From: JBDRFZ01 sp043818395
GTDB taxonomy: Bacteria; Patescibacteriota; Patescibacteriia; 2-12-FULL-60-25
Assembly (NCBI GenBank): GCA_043818395.1
Contig: JBDRFZ010000014.1
Span: 1 to 58,700, forward strand
Direction of reading: 5' to 3'
Length of the DNA stretch: 58,700 nucleotides
The notes beneath the pieces were generated by a model. That model did not search any database. It was not told where the DNA came from and was given only the letters and a program-made list of their open reading frames with translations. This document shows positions 36,880 to 44,252 of this stretch, piece by piece (positions within the stretch are counted from its first letter, which is position 1; every line of letters starts with the position of its first letter). Position numbers and translations under genes: made by a program.

Positions 36880-37857
36880 TCATGAGAAAGATGCGATTGT
36901 TTTTATTCGCAGTAATCGTTTCATCTCATAGGCATTAGCATGCTGACAAAGACCAGAATACGACGATAAATTTTCCGATGTTGCTCGCCTAAGCATCCGC
37001 CTGACGGTCTTCGTGCGCAAAATAATTGCATACGGCAAAAGCACATACCCAAGGAAATCCACGCCCTGCTTACACGTTTGTACTTTTACTTTGTTTGAAT
37101 GTAACTCCATCTTCAATCGACTTTTGAGAAAAGCATTTATGCATTCGGCCAAATCACACGCTTCGGATCGTAACAGCACCAAAATCACAAAATCATCACA
37201 GTAGCGAACATAATAGGTTACTCGTAGCTCGTGTTTCATGTAGCGATCCAGCTCATGAAGATAAACGTTGGCAAAAAGCTGGCTCGTTATATTGCCAAGA
37301 GGGATGCCACGACCGGGGAGAACGGCAAAGCTCTCAACAATCCCACGTAACAGGCGGATCAAACGTTCGTCTTTTATCCTTCGCCTCAATAAAAAAAGTA
37401 AAATCTCGTGATCGACCGAGGCAAAAAACTTTCTGATGTCACATTTCAATACATAAACCGTCTTCGTCTGATTCACGCTCGCCCGTCGGAGAAAAACTCC
37501 CAAGCGAGCTACGGCCGCGTGGGTTCCTTTTTTGACCCGACATGAATAGCTGTCATAAATAAACTGCGACTCAAAGAGCGACTCGATGACATTGACGATG
37601 GCTTGATGCACGACACGATCCCTTACGGTTGCCTTATGGATACTGCGTTGTTTAGGATCATAAATGGTGAACGGCTGATAGGGATCGTGATGGTACGTTT
37701 CTTCAAGAAGGCTGTCCCGTAAAGAAAAAATATTATCCTCGAGGTGATATTCAAATTCCATCACGTCCGGCTTTGACCGCTTGCCTTTGCAAAATCTGCG
37801 CCAGGCATCAAATAGGTTTTCAAGAGAAACGACGTGGTAGAATAGATCGTTATCCAT
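36880..37857 (-). CDS. DGR reverse transcriptase
   Basis: The 325-residue protein is a retroelement reverse transcriptase of the diversity-generating type. Palm motifs: VLKCDIRKFFASVDH (138-150), IPLGNITSQLFANVYLHELD (185-204) and YCDDFVIL (219-226). The GxxxSQ word, in place of QGxxxSP of group II introns and retrons, is the DGR signature. The catalytic box is YCDD, where most DGR enzymes have YVDD or YMDD. The enzyme copies the template RNA with errors at adenines and, with Avd, feeds the cDNA into the target's variable repeat. Start ATG has GGAGAAA 6 bases upstream. avd is divergent, 31 bases away. Confidence 0.93.
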   Translation of the reverse strand: MDNDLFYHVVSLENLFDAWRRFCKGKRSKPDVMEFEYHLEDNIFSLRDSLLEETYHHDPYQPFTIYDPKQRSIHKATVRDRVVHQAIVNVIESLFESQFIYDSYSCRVKKGTHAAVARLGVFLRRASVNQTKTVYVLKCDIRKFFASVDHEILLFLLRRRIKDERLIRLLRGIVESFAVLPGRGIPLGNITSQLFANVYLHELDRYMKHELRVTYYVRYCDDFVILVLLRSEACDLAECINAFLKSRLKMELHSNKVKVQTCKQGVDFLGYVLLPYAIILRTKTVRRMLRRATSENLSSYSGLCQHANAYEMKRLLRIKTIASFS

Positions 37858-37888
37858 TTTTTATTTCTCCGAGAGGAGATTCCTATAT

Positions 37889-38274
37889 ATGCTACCCCCC
37901 CCCAACGCAATTTCAATCAAACTTCCCGCAATCCAAGCGACATCCCCATCATTCAAGCTGTGTATGGTCTATATGCTTTCTGGAACGACATCTTGGTGAA
38001 GTTCCCAAAAACCCAACGACACCTACTTGGTCAAACTTGCGCCGAATATCTGCTCGATATACTTGAAAAAACGCTTGCTTCTGCACAAGCGACTCAAATC
38101 TCCGAAAAGATCGTTTGTCTCAAGCAGACCAGTACAAAGCTAGATGCCCTCAAACTTCTCATCAGACTTACAAAAGACTGCAAGTGCATTTCAAATGCAC
38201 AATATCTTCAAATGGAATCCAAGTTACAGGAAATCGGCAGGATGCTCGGTGGATGGATAAAATCAATCGGATAA
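37889..38274 (+). CDS. avd: Avd-type DGR accessory protein, frameshifted at poly-C
   Basis: The reading frame from 37960 encodes a four-helix-bundle protein of the Avd/23S-IVP type: LYAFWNDILVKFPKTQRHLL, a long central helix, and the terminal EIGRMLGGW typical of Avd. Homology evidently begins earlier (DIPIIQAVYGLY), but no start codon is in that frame. GAGAGGAG (37871-37878) followed by ATG at 37889 is an ideal start, and it lies one base out of frame; a run of nine C (37895-37903) lies between. One added C restores the frame as MLPPPQRNFNQTSRNPSDIP. This may be phase variation, decay or a sequencing error. Avd forms pentamers that bind RT and template RNA. The gene is plus strand, opposite to RT, TR and target. 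Confidence 0.8.
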
Positions 38275-38302
38275 AAACAACCCCGCCCTTGAAAGGCGGG
38301 AT
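38271..38302 (-). terminator. Terminator of the template-repeat RNA
   Basis: On the minus strand CCCGCC-TTTCAAG-GGCGGGG is followed by TTGTTTTTAT, a textbook intrinsic terminator. It lies 9 bases after the end of the template repeat, so the TR RNA can be a discrete transcript ending here. It overlaps the end of avd on the other strand. Confidence 0.8.
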
Positions 38303-38310
38303 CGTAGTGA

Positions 38311-38449
38311 GGACTCCCGAAGAACCGGAACCGAGTAGTCGGAGTTGTCATTACTGCGGTCGTTGGCGTTCACGTTCACCTGACGGTTGTCGCGGTTGAA
38401 GTTCACGATCACGACGTTCTGCCACGCCTCGTCGTCGTACTCGGGGACG
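38311..38449 (-). repeat. DGR template repeat (TR)
   Basis: This 139-base segment aligns without gaps to 38852-38990 with 129 identities. At all ten mismatches the TR has A on the minus strand (T on the plus strand: 38346, 38352, 38369, 38388, 38396, 38417, 38418, 38429, 38435, 38438), and the VR has G (8), T (1) or C (1). This one-way adenine pattern identifies it as the template. It contains several AAC/AAT codons (VNANDRSNDNSDY). A 78-aa frame (38263-38499) runs through it but is the passive image of the target's reading frame. Terminator at 38271-38302. Confidence 0.95.
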
Positions 38450-38833
38450 AGCCGGATTACGTTTTTCCCTTCCATGACACCGGACACAGGCGCACCCATG
38501 CCCTGAACTTTATGCGGGACACATCCATGCCTATTTCAGCAAGTCTGTCCCAAGAAAAAACGCGGAGTACCCATCATTCGCGCCGCACGCCCTCGAACTC
38601 CGTAGAGGCCAAGACTCTGGCGGCATTTGCGAGTAAGGAGAGATTTCTGCGACCGGCATCCGTAAACGCCGATTCATGAGCCTACTTTCCGTATTGAATT
38701 GTAGCAGATTTTTCGCAAACAAAAGAGCCGTATCTACGAGACACGAGTCTTTTGTGGACTTGCGTTGTAGACACGGCCGAGGGAACCCGAGGGAGCCAAG
38801 GTCGAAACCAAGGCTCCCCCGAATCCCAAGTGC
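38450..38833 (-). other. TR upstream region, possible decayed target fragment
   Basis: No intact gene. On the minus strand one frame reads ESAFTDAGRRNLSLLANAAR then VLASTEFEGV before a stop, and another continues DRLAEIGMDVSRIKFRAWVR; these look protein-like but are interrupted and out of frame. They could be remains of an older target gene that became the TR. A TACAAT (38698-38703) may be the -10 of the TR RNA, without a good -35. A hairpin after the target gene lies at 38791-38818. Confidence 0.35.
38791..38818 (-). other. Hairpin just downstream of the VR
   Basis: GGGAGCC (38791-38797) and GGCTCCC (38812-38818) form a perfect 7-bp stem around a partly paired loop, 34 bases past the variable repeat and 16 bases past the target stop codon. 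In Bordetella phage DGR a cruciform at this place helps retrohoming. It could also be a weak terminator; the T-run is missing. Confidence 0.5.
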
Positions 38834-39676
38834 TCAAGTGCCGAGTGCCGTGGACTCCCGAAGAACCGGAACCGAGTAGTCGGAGTAGTCATCACTGCGG
38901 TCGTTGGCGCTCACGTTCACCTGACGGTCGTCGCGGCTGAAGTTCACGATCACGACGCGCTGCCACGCCCCGTCGCCGCACTCGGGGACGTTGGACTCGT
39001 AGCCAGCGGCGAACAAGCCGGGGATCTTGTCGTATTCGATGGCACGGATCATGTCCGGGAACATCCAAGCCACGACGAGCAGCTCGTCTGCGAGCGACTT
39101 CACACCGCGCACCGCCGTGACGCTGTCACGCTGGCGGTGCGTTCCGAGATCGACGATCACCCACTCGATGACTGCTTTGTGGGTGTGGTCGCCGTTCAGG
39201 AGCCGCAGGCGCTCCACGGGCTTGCCCTTGTACGGCACCTTGCCCGAGTGGAGGTGCTCCCAGCGCCAGAAGCCGCTCTCGCCGAAGACCGACTTGATGC
39301 GGGCGACGTGACGCTCGAAGGTGAGCTGGACGCCCTCGCTCCCCTCGCCGAAGCGGATGCGGAAGCTACGGTACGCCTGCTTGCCCTGCGGCCAGGCCAG
39401 AGCCGTGGTCGAGAGACGTGCGAAGTCCTCCTCGGTCATGCCCCACTTCTCCTCGTCGTTCGCGAGGCGGAGAGCGGTGAGCTGGAGCTCGACGGACGTC
39501 TCGTAGGAGTTCTTCTCCGAGAGACCCCGCTGTTGTTCGATGAACTGGACGAGCAGCGCCGCGTTGCCGCGACCGCGCATCCAATCCGAGTGGTCCGTCG
39601 TGGCTCCGGCCTCTCCGAGGCTGCGAAGCGTTGCCGACATTTCGTTCTGCTTGATCTCCGTGATGGGGTTGGCCAT
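38834..39676 (-). CDS. DGR target protein with variable C-terminus
   Basis: From ATG 39676 (AGGAAAGG 9-10 bases upstream) the protein has 280 residues; an upstream GTG at 39685 is too close to that site. Residues 1-225 form an unrecognised, GC-rich, soluble domain with no signal peptide (MANPITEIKQNEMSATLRSL...; FRIRFGEGSEGVQLTFERHV). Residues about 230-275 are the variable repeat, containing WQRVVIVNFSRDDRQVNV and NDRSDDYSDYSVPVLRES. Adenine-directed mutation there changes N/Y/D/E codons. The end resembles C-type-lectin-like DGR repeats, but the fold is not proven. Without export signal the ligand may be intracellular. It has a strong private promoter (39839-39867) and a leader of about 150 bases. 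Confidence 0.85.
   Translation of the reverse strand: MANPITEIKQNEMSATLRSLGEAGATTDHSDWMRGRGNAALLVQFIEQQRGLSEKNSYETSVELQLTALRLANDEEKWGMTEEDFARLSTTALAWPQGKQAYRSFRIRFGEGSEGVQLTFERHVARIKSVFGESGFWRWEHLHSGKVPYKGKPVERLRLLNGDHTHKAVIEWVIVDLGTHRQRDSVTAVRGVKSLADELLVVAWMFPDMIRAIEYDKIPGLFAAGYESNVPECGDGAWQRVVIVNFSRDDRQVNVSANDRSDDYSDYSVPVLRESTALGT
38852..38990 (-). repeat. DGR variable repeat (VR)
   Basis: The 139-base VR lies in the last 50 codons of the target gene and matches the TR except at ten TR adenines. Amino-acid consequences include N to D, N to Y, N to S, Y to C, D to G and E to G. The 3' part in coding sense (CTCGGTTCCGGTTCTTCGGG) is identical in TR and VR and would act as the initiation-of-homing segment. 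Confidence 0.95.
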
Positions 39677-39824
39677 GGGCGTCACCCTTTCCTTGCGTAA
39701 ACCGCCGACTGTCCAGACTCGGGATAATTCCCGAAGACTTGGAGTTGTCCTTGATTGAAAGCGGCCTGCTATAGCCCATATATAATGGGGCTACAAAACG
39801 CCGTTTTCAAAAACAAGTTCCCTT

Positions 39825-39867
39825 TTAAAGAACAAGTATTTATAGCACGTTTTCGCGAAAAAGTCAA
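39825..39867 (-). promoter_or_regulatory. Consensus promoter of the DGR target, with GTTCTTT start
   Basis: On the minus strand TTGACT (39862-39867), a 17-base spacer and TATAAA (39839-39844), then 5 bases and TGTTCTTTAA (39825-39834), a boxA-like word. The layout equals that at 17007 and 19258. The leader of about 150 bases also has GTTTTTGAAAACGGCG and a GCCC...GGGC stem. Confidence 0.8.
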
Positions 39868-40114
39868 GGGTGTTACCCCATCTTTTGCTTTATTTTAGCC
39901 AAATACGCTCAAACAAACCAACAGTGTCAGCTTCGCTTTATCAATTACATCGCATCCACAAGCTGCTTATGCCGTTCGCATGGGCATTTACCTCCTGATT
40001 GAAATTGCGACTCTGGTTTTAGCGGCCTTCGTCTTGCTGCGAAATCTTACGGCAAAGGACGGCGACGCGCTGATTGACAGACGTCTAACTTCCCTATTCA
40101 CTATGCTTAAATAT

Positions 40115-40909
40115 ATGAATATGAAAAATAACATCCAATTTTCAATCGGGGGTTTTATCCTGCTCATTCTTCTCATCATCGCCTGGCCATTCGGCACCAT
40201 CGGCGCCGGCGAACGCGGTGTACTGCTTAGATGGAGCGCGGTTACAGGCAAAGTTTTCGATGAGGGGCTTTTCGTTCGCATTCCTATTTCAGACAGGGTA
40301 ATTGTCATGGATGTGAAAATTCAAAAGGAACAAATCGAGGCCACAGCCGCGTCAAAGGATCTGCAAAGTGTGACCAGTATCGTAGCTTTGAACTTTCATA
40401 TCAATCCGGACAGGGTCGCCAACATCTACCAAGACGTAGGCACCGAATATAAATCAAGATTGATCGACCCGGCGCTCCAAGAATCAGTTAAAGCCTCGAC
40501 CGCCAAATACACAGCCGAGGAACTTATTACCAAGCGCGAACTAGTGCGCGAAGAAATCAGAAACCACGTCAAAGACAAGTTAGCGACGCACGGCATTGAA
40601 GTTGATGATTTCAATATCGTAGATTTCAGTTTCTCCCGATCGTTTAATGAAGCTATTGAAGCAAAAGTCATGGCCGAGCAATCGGCGCTCGCCGCTAAAA
40701 ATAAACTTGAACAGATTAAATTTGAAGCTGACCAAAAAATTGCGGAAGCTCGAGGCAAGGCTGAAGCTATACGCATAGAATCTATCGCCTTAAAAGACAA
40801 TCCACAGGTTTTACAGCTTCGTGCTCTTGAAAAATGGGATGGAAAATTACCGGTTGTCACGGGTGAAACTACGCCGTTTATTGACGTAAAAAATTTATTA
40901 ACGAAATAA
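40115..40909 (+). CDS. SPFH/prohibitin-family membrane protein
   Basis: From MNMKNNIQF (40115) the protein has 264 residues: one N-terminal helix (FSIGGFILLILLIIAWPFG), an SPFH/band-7 domain (GERGVLLRWSAVTGKVFDEG; SVTSIVALNFHINPDRVANI), and a long coiled-coil tail (EAKVMAEQSALAAKNKLEQI). Such proteins form membrane-bound rings and often regulate FtsH-type proteases. The frame is open to 39980 with another hydrophobic segment, so a longer product cannot be excluded. The glmU-like gene begins 4 bases after its stop. About 250 bases upstream are shared with the divergent DGR target promoter. Confidence 0.88.
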   Translation: MNMKNNIQFSIGGFILLILLIIAWPFGTIGAGERGVLLRWSAVTGKVFDEGLFVRIPISDRVIVMDVKIQKEQIEATAASKDLQSVTSIVALNFHINPDRVANIYQDVGTEYKSRLIDPALQESVKASTAKYTAEELITKRELVREEIRNHVKDKLATHGIEVDDFNIVDFSFSRSFNEAIEAKVMAEQSALAAKNKLEQIKFEADQKIAEARGKAEAIRIESIALKDNPQVLQLRALEKWDGKLPVVTGETTPFIDVKNLLTK

Positions 40910-40913
40910 AGTA

Positions 40914-41651
40914 ATGAGCTTGCGAGCCGTCATCTTAGCCGGTGGTTTAGGCAATCGGATGAAATCGGACATACCCAAAGTCCTTCATCCGATTTGCGGC
41001 CGGCCAATAATCGAATACATAATCAAAGCAACAACTTTGGCCACGAGTGCAAAACCCTGGATAGTTTATTCTCCAGTTTCGAAAATTCTAAAAACGACCT
41101 TCAGTGAGGTGGCTGATTTTGCCCTGCAAGACGAACCTCGCGGCACAGGCCATGCCTTTCGGTCGGCACTAGACGTTATGCCCGCAGATGTTGACGAAAT
41201 AATTCTAACCGTAGGAGATGCACCGCTCATCCGCGCAGAGACTTTGACCGCGCTTATAAAAAAACATCACGAAAATTCGGCTCCTATAACCATGACTGCC
41301 CTGGAACTTAAGGATCCTACGGGTTACGGCCGATTGATTACGGATAAAGATGGTTCTGTTTTAAAAATAGTCGAAGAAAAAGATGCTACAGCCGAAGAAA
41401 AATCCGTCATCAAGGTTAATGCGGGTTTATATGCTTTTGATGCGAATTGGGCGCGACAAGCCGTAAAACAATTGATTCCATCGCCGGTCACGAATGAATA
41501 TTATGTAACTGATCTTGTAGCGATAGCGCGCAATCAAGGTAAAACCGTCAACTTATTCGAGCTCCAAGATCCAACCGACTTACACGGAATTAATACACCG
41601 GAACAGCTAGCACGGGCAGAGGAGATTATGAGGAAGCAAACGGCTCCATAG
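40914..41651 (+). CDS. GlmU-type nucleotidyltransferase (uridylyltransferase domain only)
   Basis: The 245-residue protein carries the sugar-1-phosphate nucleotidyltransferase signature AVILAGGLGNRMKSDIPKVL and the GlmU features EPRGTGHAF, TVGDAPLI, GYGRLI, EEKDATAEE and NAGLYAF. It should make UDP-GlcNAc from GlcNAc-1-P and UTP for wall precursors. The C-terminal left-handed beta-helix acetyltransferase domain of full GlmU is missing; separate or absent acetyltransferases are known in reduced genomes. Its 3' end overlaps the convergent 125-aa gene by 26 bases. Confidence 0.88.
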   Translation: MSLRAVILAGGLGNRMKSDIPKVLHPICGRPIIEYIIKATTLATSAKPWIVYSPVSKILKTTFSEVADFALQDEPRGTGHAFRSALDVMPADVDEIILTVGDAPLIRAETLTALIKKHHENSAPITMTALELKDPTGYGRLITDKDGSVLKIVEEKDATAEEKSVIKVNAGLYAFDANWARQAVKQLIPSPVTNEYYVTDLVAIARNQGKTVNLFELQDPTDLHGINTPEQLARAEEIMRKQTAP

Positions 41652-42003
41652 CTAAAATTAATTTCGCTGTGTTTTGTTTTAACGATCCATCTTTTACCAA
41701 GCTTTCAACCAAAACCGATAATTTAACATTCGATTTTTTAGTCAAAGCTACAAGATCGCCCCGGAGATCGGCTAATTTGTCATCTAAGTAGCTTTTCGTG
41801 ACTATTTCAGACTTCATGCTACTTATTTCAGACTTCATGCCACCTATTTCAAACCTCATGCTACCTATTTCAGACTTAACTGCGGTAAATCCAGCCTCTG
41901 TTTTCTTTTTGTTATCATGAAATTCATTAGCTAAACCCTGCATCTGTTCGGCAAGCAGACTAATGGCATCTAAAATTTCTTGTTTTGCGTTTTCCTCCAT
42001 CAT
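41626..42003 (-). CDS. Coiled-coil protein with short repeats
   Basis: The 125-residue protein is strongly helical. Its centre has heptad-like repeats of the type MKSEISS / MRFEIGG, encoded by near-identical 24-base units about 41810-41880. The repeat unit could expand or contract. Small coiled-coil proteins of this kind are common in CPR; no function is recognised. It is convergent with the GlmU-type gene and overlaps it by 26 bases. Confidence 0.65.
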   Translation of the reverse strand: MMEENAKQEILDAISLLAEQMQGLANEFHDNKKKTEAGFTAVKSEIGSMRFEIGGMKSEISSMKSEIVTKSYLDDKLADLRGDLVALTKKSNVKLSVLVESLVKDGSLKQNTAKLILAMEPFASS

Positions 42004-42078
42004 ATTTTTAAAAAAAATATATTTAACTCCTACTATATAGCTATCACGCTTTTAGGATTACTGGCAACCCATGATTAA

Positions 42079-43392
42079 TTAGCTATTTTCTGAATGATAT
42101 CCACAGTGTAACTCCAACTCTCCGGTCTTCCTAAATCCGATCCGATCCGGCGCATGAATCTCGACGCCGAGCATGGAACCGAACATGATAGCTTCGTCTC
42201 CGTAACGGTCGCGCACCAGGTCCGCGGCGCTTGAGGCGAGACAGCGGCGGTCGGGGTTTTGACCCGATAGTGACACGGCGTGCTGTGCCCCTACGAAAAA
42301 ATTCATCTGCCCCGTAGGCACGGAAAAATCCGACAAGGTCACGGCCAAGAAATTTACTCGTTGCGGCGGTTGCCACAATTCACGCAAAATATTGCAAGCC
42401 GTATCCGTGAACGTAAATGAATCAGCTGCCGGTTCGTCCAAATGCTTAAAATCGTACGCACCATGTTCGAATGAACGCGTGTCAAAACGAAATCCCACCG
42501 AAACCGAAACCGTTTTTGCTAACAAGCCATACTTCCGCAATCTCCGGCTGGCGCGCTCCACGAGTTTGATAAATACGGAAAAAACATTTCCATCCCGATT
42601 CACATGATCCGGCACACAATACGAATGGCCGATGGTTTTTGGCGGCGCTGCGCACTCCGAAGCGGCTACGGATTCAAATTCCATACCGTGCATCTTGCAC
42701 CATAAATACAAGCCGCTCTTACCAAAAGCGCGCATGAGATTGCCCACCGGATAGCGTTTGATATCCAGAAGAGATTTGATACCTAAACGTTCCAATCGCC
42801 TTTTAATTCGCGGCCCGATGCCGCATACGCCGTCGAGTTCCAATCGCGAAAGGACAAGGTCCAAATTTTCATAGTCAATGATGACCAAGCCGTTTGGTTT
42901 TTCCATGTCCGATGCGGTCTTGGCTAAAAATTTAGTCGGCGCAATGCCAATGGAACATCTTAGCCATTCCCCCACTTCGACACTCATACGCCGCCGCGCG
43001 CGAGTAAGCGACCATGCCGCTTCAGCTGCGTCGCGATACCAACCTGTGAGATCCAAAAAAGCTTCATCAATGGAATAATATTCCACGCGGTCAGTAAGTT
43101 TGTGCAGAATGGAAAAGACACGTGACGTAACAGCGCGGTATTTAGGCGGATCGTTTTGCACGAATACAGCCGAAGGACAGACTGCGAGCGCATCCTCCAT
43201 GGTCATGCCGACTTTCATGCCCATGCGTTTAGCCTCAATCGAGGCCGCGATCACACAGCCGTGCCGATGCAAATAAGCGCACACACCCAAAGGCCGACCG
43301 CGCAAATGCGGATTCGCCTGTTGCTCCACGGACGCGAAGTAAGAATTCATATCCACGTGAGCGATGAGACGGTTAGAGAGTGGCGGCAACAT
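42079..43392 (-). CDS. Y-family translesion DNA polymerase
   Basis: From MLPPLSNRLIAHVDMNSYFA the enzyme has 437 residues. HVDMNSYFASVEQ and YSIDEAFLDLT carry the metal-binding Asp and Asp-Glu; GIAPTKFLAKTASD and the helix-hairpin-helix VCGIGPRIKRRLERLGI follow, then the little-finger domain. Length and motifs fit DinB/UmuC-type polymerases; the subtype is not settled. The frame extends upstream to 43452 only through a dispersed repeat, so I reject that start. It lies close to lexA and dinD, but I see no GTTC-N7-GTTC box directly in front of it. Confidence 0.92.
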   Translation of the reverse strand: MLPPLSNRLIAHVDMNSYFASVEQQANPHLRGRPLGVCAYLHRHGCVIAASIEAKRMGMKVGMTMEDALAVCPSAVFVQNDPPKYRAVTSRVFSILHKLTDRVEYYSIDEAFLDLTGWYRDAAEAAWSLTRARRRMSVEVGEWLRCSIGIAPTKFLAKTASDMEKPNGLVIIDYENLDLVLSRLELDGVCGIGPRIKRRLERLGIKSLLDIKRYPVGNLMRAFGKSGLYLWCKMHGMEFESVAASECAAPPKTIGHSYCVPDHVNRDGNVFSVFIKLVERASRRLRKYGLLAKTVSVSVGFRFDTRSFEHGAYDFKHLDEPAADSFTFTDTACNILRELWQPPQRVNFLAVTLSDFSVPTGQMNFFVGAQHAVSLSGQNPDRRCLASSAADLVRDRYGDEAIMFGSMLGVEIHAPDRIGFRKTGELELHCGYHSENS

Positions 43393-43406
43393 AAAACAGT
43401 TATTCT

Positions 43407-43480
43407 GAAGATCTCTCTGCGTTGGTCGAGATGACATTTTTTCAATTGTCATTTCGAGCTCGTCGAAAAATCTTCCAATT
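43407..43480. repeat. Dispersed repeat, TTGGTCGAGATGAC / GTCATTTCGAGC pair
   Basis: GGTCGAGATGAC and GTCATTTCGAGC stand back to back, flanked by GAAGATCTCTC and AAAAATCTTCCAATT. A second copy of the same arrangement lies at 43802-43920. It separates the polymerase gene from the GIY-YIG gene. Confidence 0.65.
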
Positions 43481-43769
43481 AAAATTCTTCCGACAAATCA
43501 TTCCAACGCGGATTCAAAGTTTCAATCAGCCACTCTTTCTTTTTCCTGCTCCATCGTTTTAGCTGCTTTTCCCGCGCAACGGCAGACGCAACGTCTTCCG
43601 TCGCTTCGTAATACACAAGCTTTACCGTCTGATATTTCTCGGAAAATCCGGGAATAACTTTCATCCGATGTTCATAAAGACGCCTCTCTAAATTATTCGT
43701 AACGCCAATATACAAAACGGATTTTTGGCGGTTTGTGAGTATGTAGATAAAATATGATCGACAGTCCAT
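43479..43769 (-). CDS. GIY-YIG domain protein (UPF0213-like)
   Basis: The 96-residue protein begins MDCRSYFIYILTNRQKSVLY and continues IGVTNNLERRLYEHR, the GIY-YIG pattern (here FIYI and LYIG) with the conserved Arg. The C-terminus is REKQLKRWSRKKKEWLIE, typical of the single-domain UhbC/YhbQ-like group. These small nucleases may act in DNA repair, but activity is rarely shown. It lies between two copies of a dispersed repeat, which suggests a mobile or reshuffled location. Confidence 0.88.
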   Translation of the reverse strand: MDCRSYFIYILTNRQKSVLYIGVTNNLERRLYEHRMKVIPGFSEKYQTVKLVYYEATEDVASAVAREKQLKRWSRKKKEWLIETLNPRWNDLSEEF

Positions 43770-43801
43770 ATCTCACCGCTAACACATTCCCGGACTAATT
43801 T

Positions 43802-43920
43802 CCAATTTGAAGACCTCTCCATGCTAGTCGAGATGACAGTTCTTTTTTTTTAAAAAACAATTGTCATTTCGAGCTCGTCGAGAAATCTTCCAATTGGAAA
43901 TTTGTGCTGGTCGAGATAAT
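43802..43920. repeat. Second copy of the GTCATTTCGAGC repeat
   Basis: The arrangement AGTCGAGATGACAG ... TTGTCATTTCGAGCTCGTCG then AGAAATCTTCCAATT matches 43407-43480, separated here by a T/A-rich spacer. A third partial unit (GCTGGTCGAGATAA) ends it. Confidence 0.65.
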
Positions 43921-43946
43921 AATGGTTTTTATTTATCACTCACCGC

Positions 43947-44192
43947 TCACATCCCTGCCATCTCTTCCAGCCTCCACTTCATAGTCTCCGACGAAAACGA
44001 CAACCGATACGCATTTGCGTCGTCTGATACTGAAAAATACGTAATTTTCTCTCGGCCTTTTCGCTCCGCGTGTACCATATTCACCTTTTTTATCTGGTAA
44101 TACCGATTCCGCCATTTAAAAGTCACGGGCTCGGCGCGATCTTTGCGGAACGCGGCCAAAACCTCCACGGATTCAGAAATCTTTTCGTACAT
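43947..44192 (-). CDS. Small hypothetical protein, DUF6504-like
   Basis: The 81-residue protein has PVTFKWRNRYYQIKKVNMVH in its middle, resembling the pattern FxWRxxxYxI of small proteins found next to Y-family polymerases (DUF6504-like), and ends SSETMKWRLEEMAGM. It is minus strand between the polymerase and lexA, which supports a link with DNA damage response. Assignment is by pattern only. Confidence 0.55.
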   Translation of the reverse strand: MYEKISESVEVLAAFRKDRAEPVTFKWRNRYYQIKKVNMVHAERKGREKITYFSVSDDANAYRLSFSSETMKWRLEEMAGM

Positions 44193-44252
44193 AAATTTGA
44201 TAATTATCTTTTAGCTCACCGTTCATTGTTCACCGCTCACCGTTTTCATCGC

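Noticed and set aside
36880..37857. Group II intron or retron reverse transcriptase
   Set aside because: The motif is GNITSQ (DGR type), no maturase/endonuclease domain is present, and TR/VR repeats lie beside it.
38263..38499. 78-aa minus-strand frame as a real gene
   Set aside because: Its similarity to the target is just the template repeat read in the target's frame; it runs into the TR terminator.
43392..43452. 20-residue N-terminal extension of the Y-family polymerase
   Set aside because: The extension is encoded by a dispersed intergenic repeat that occurs again at 43802.
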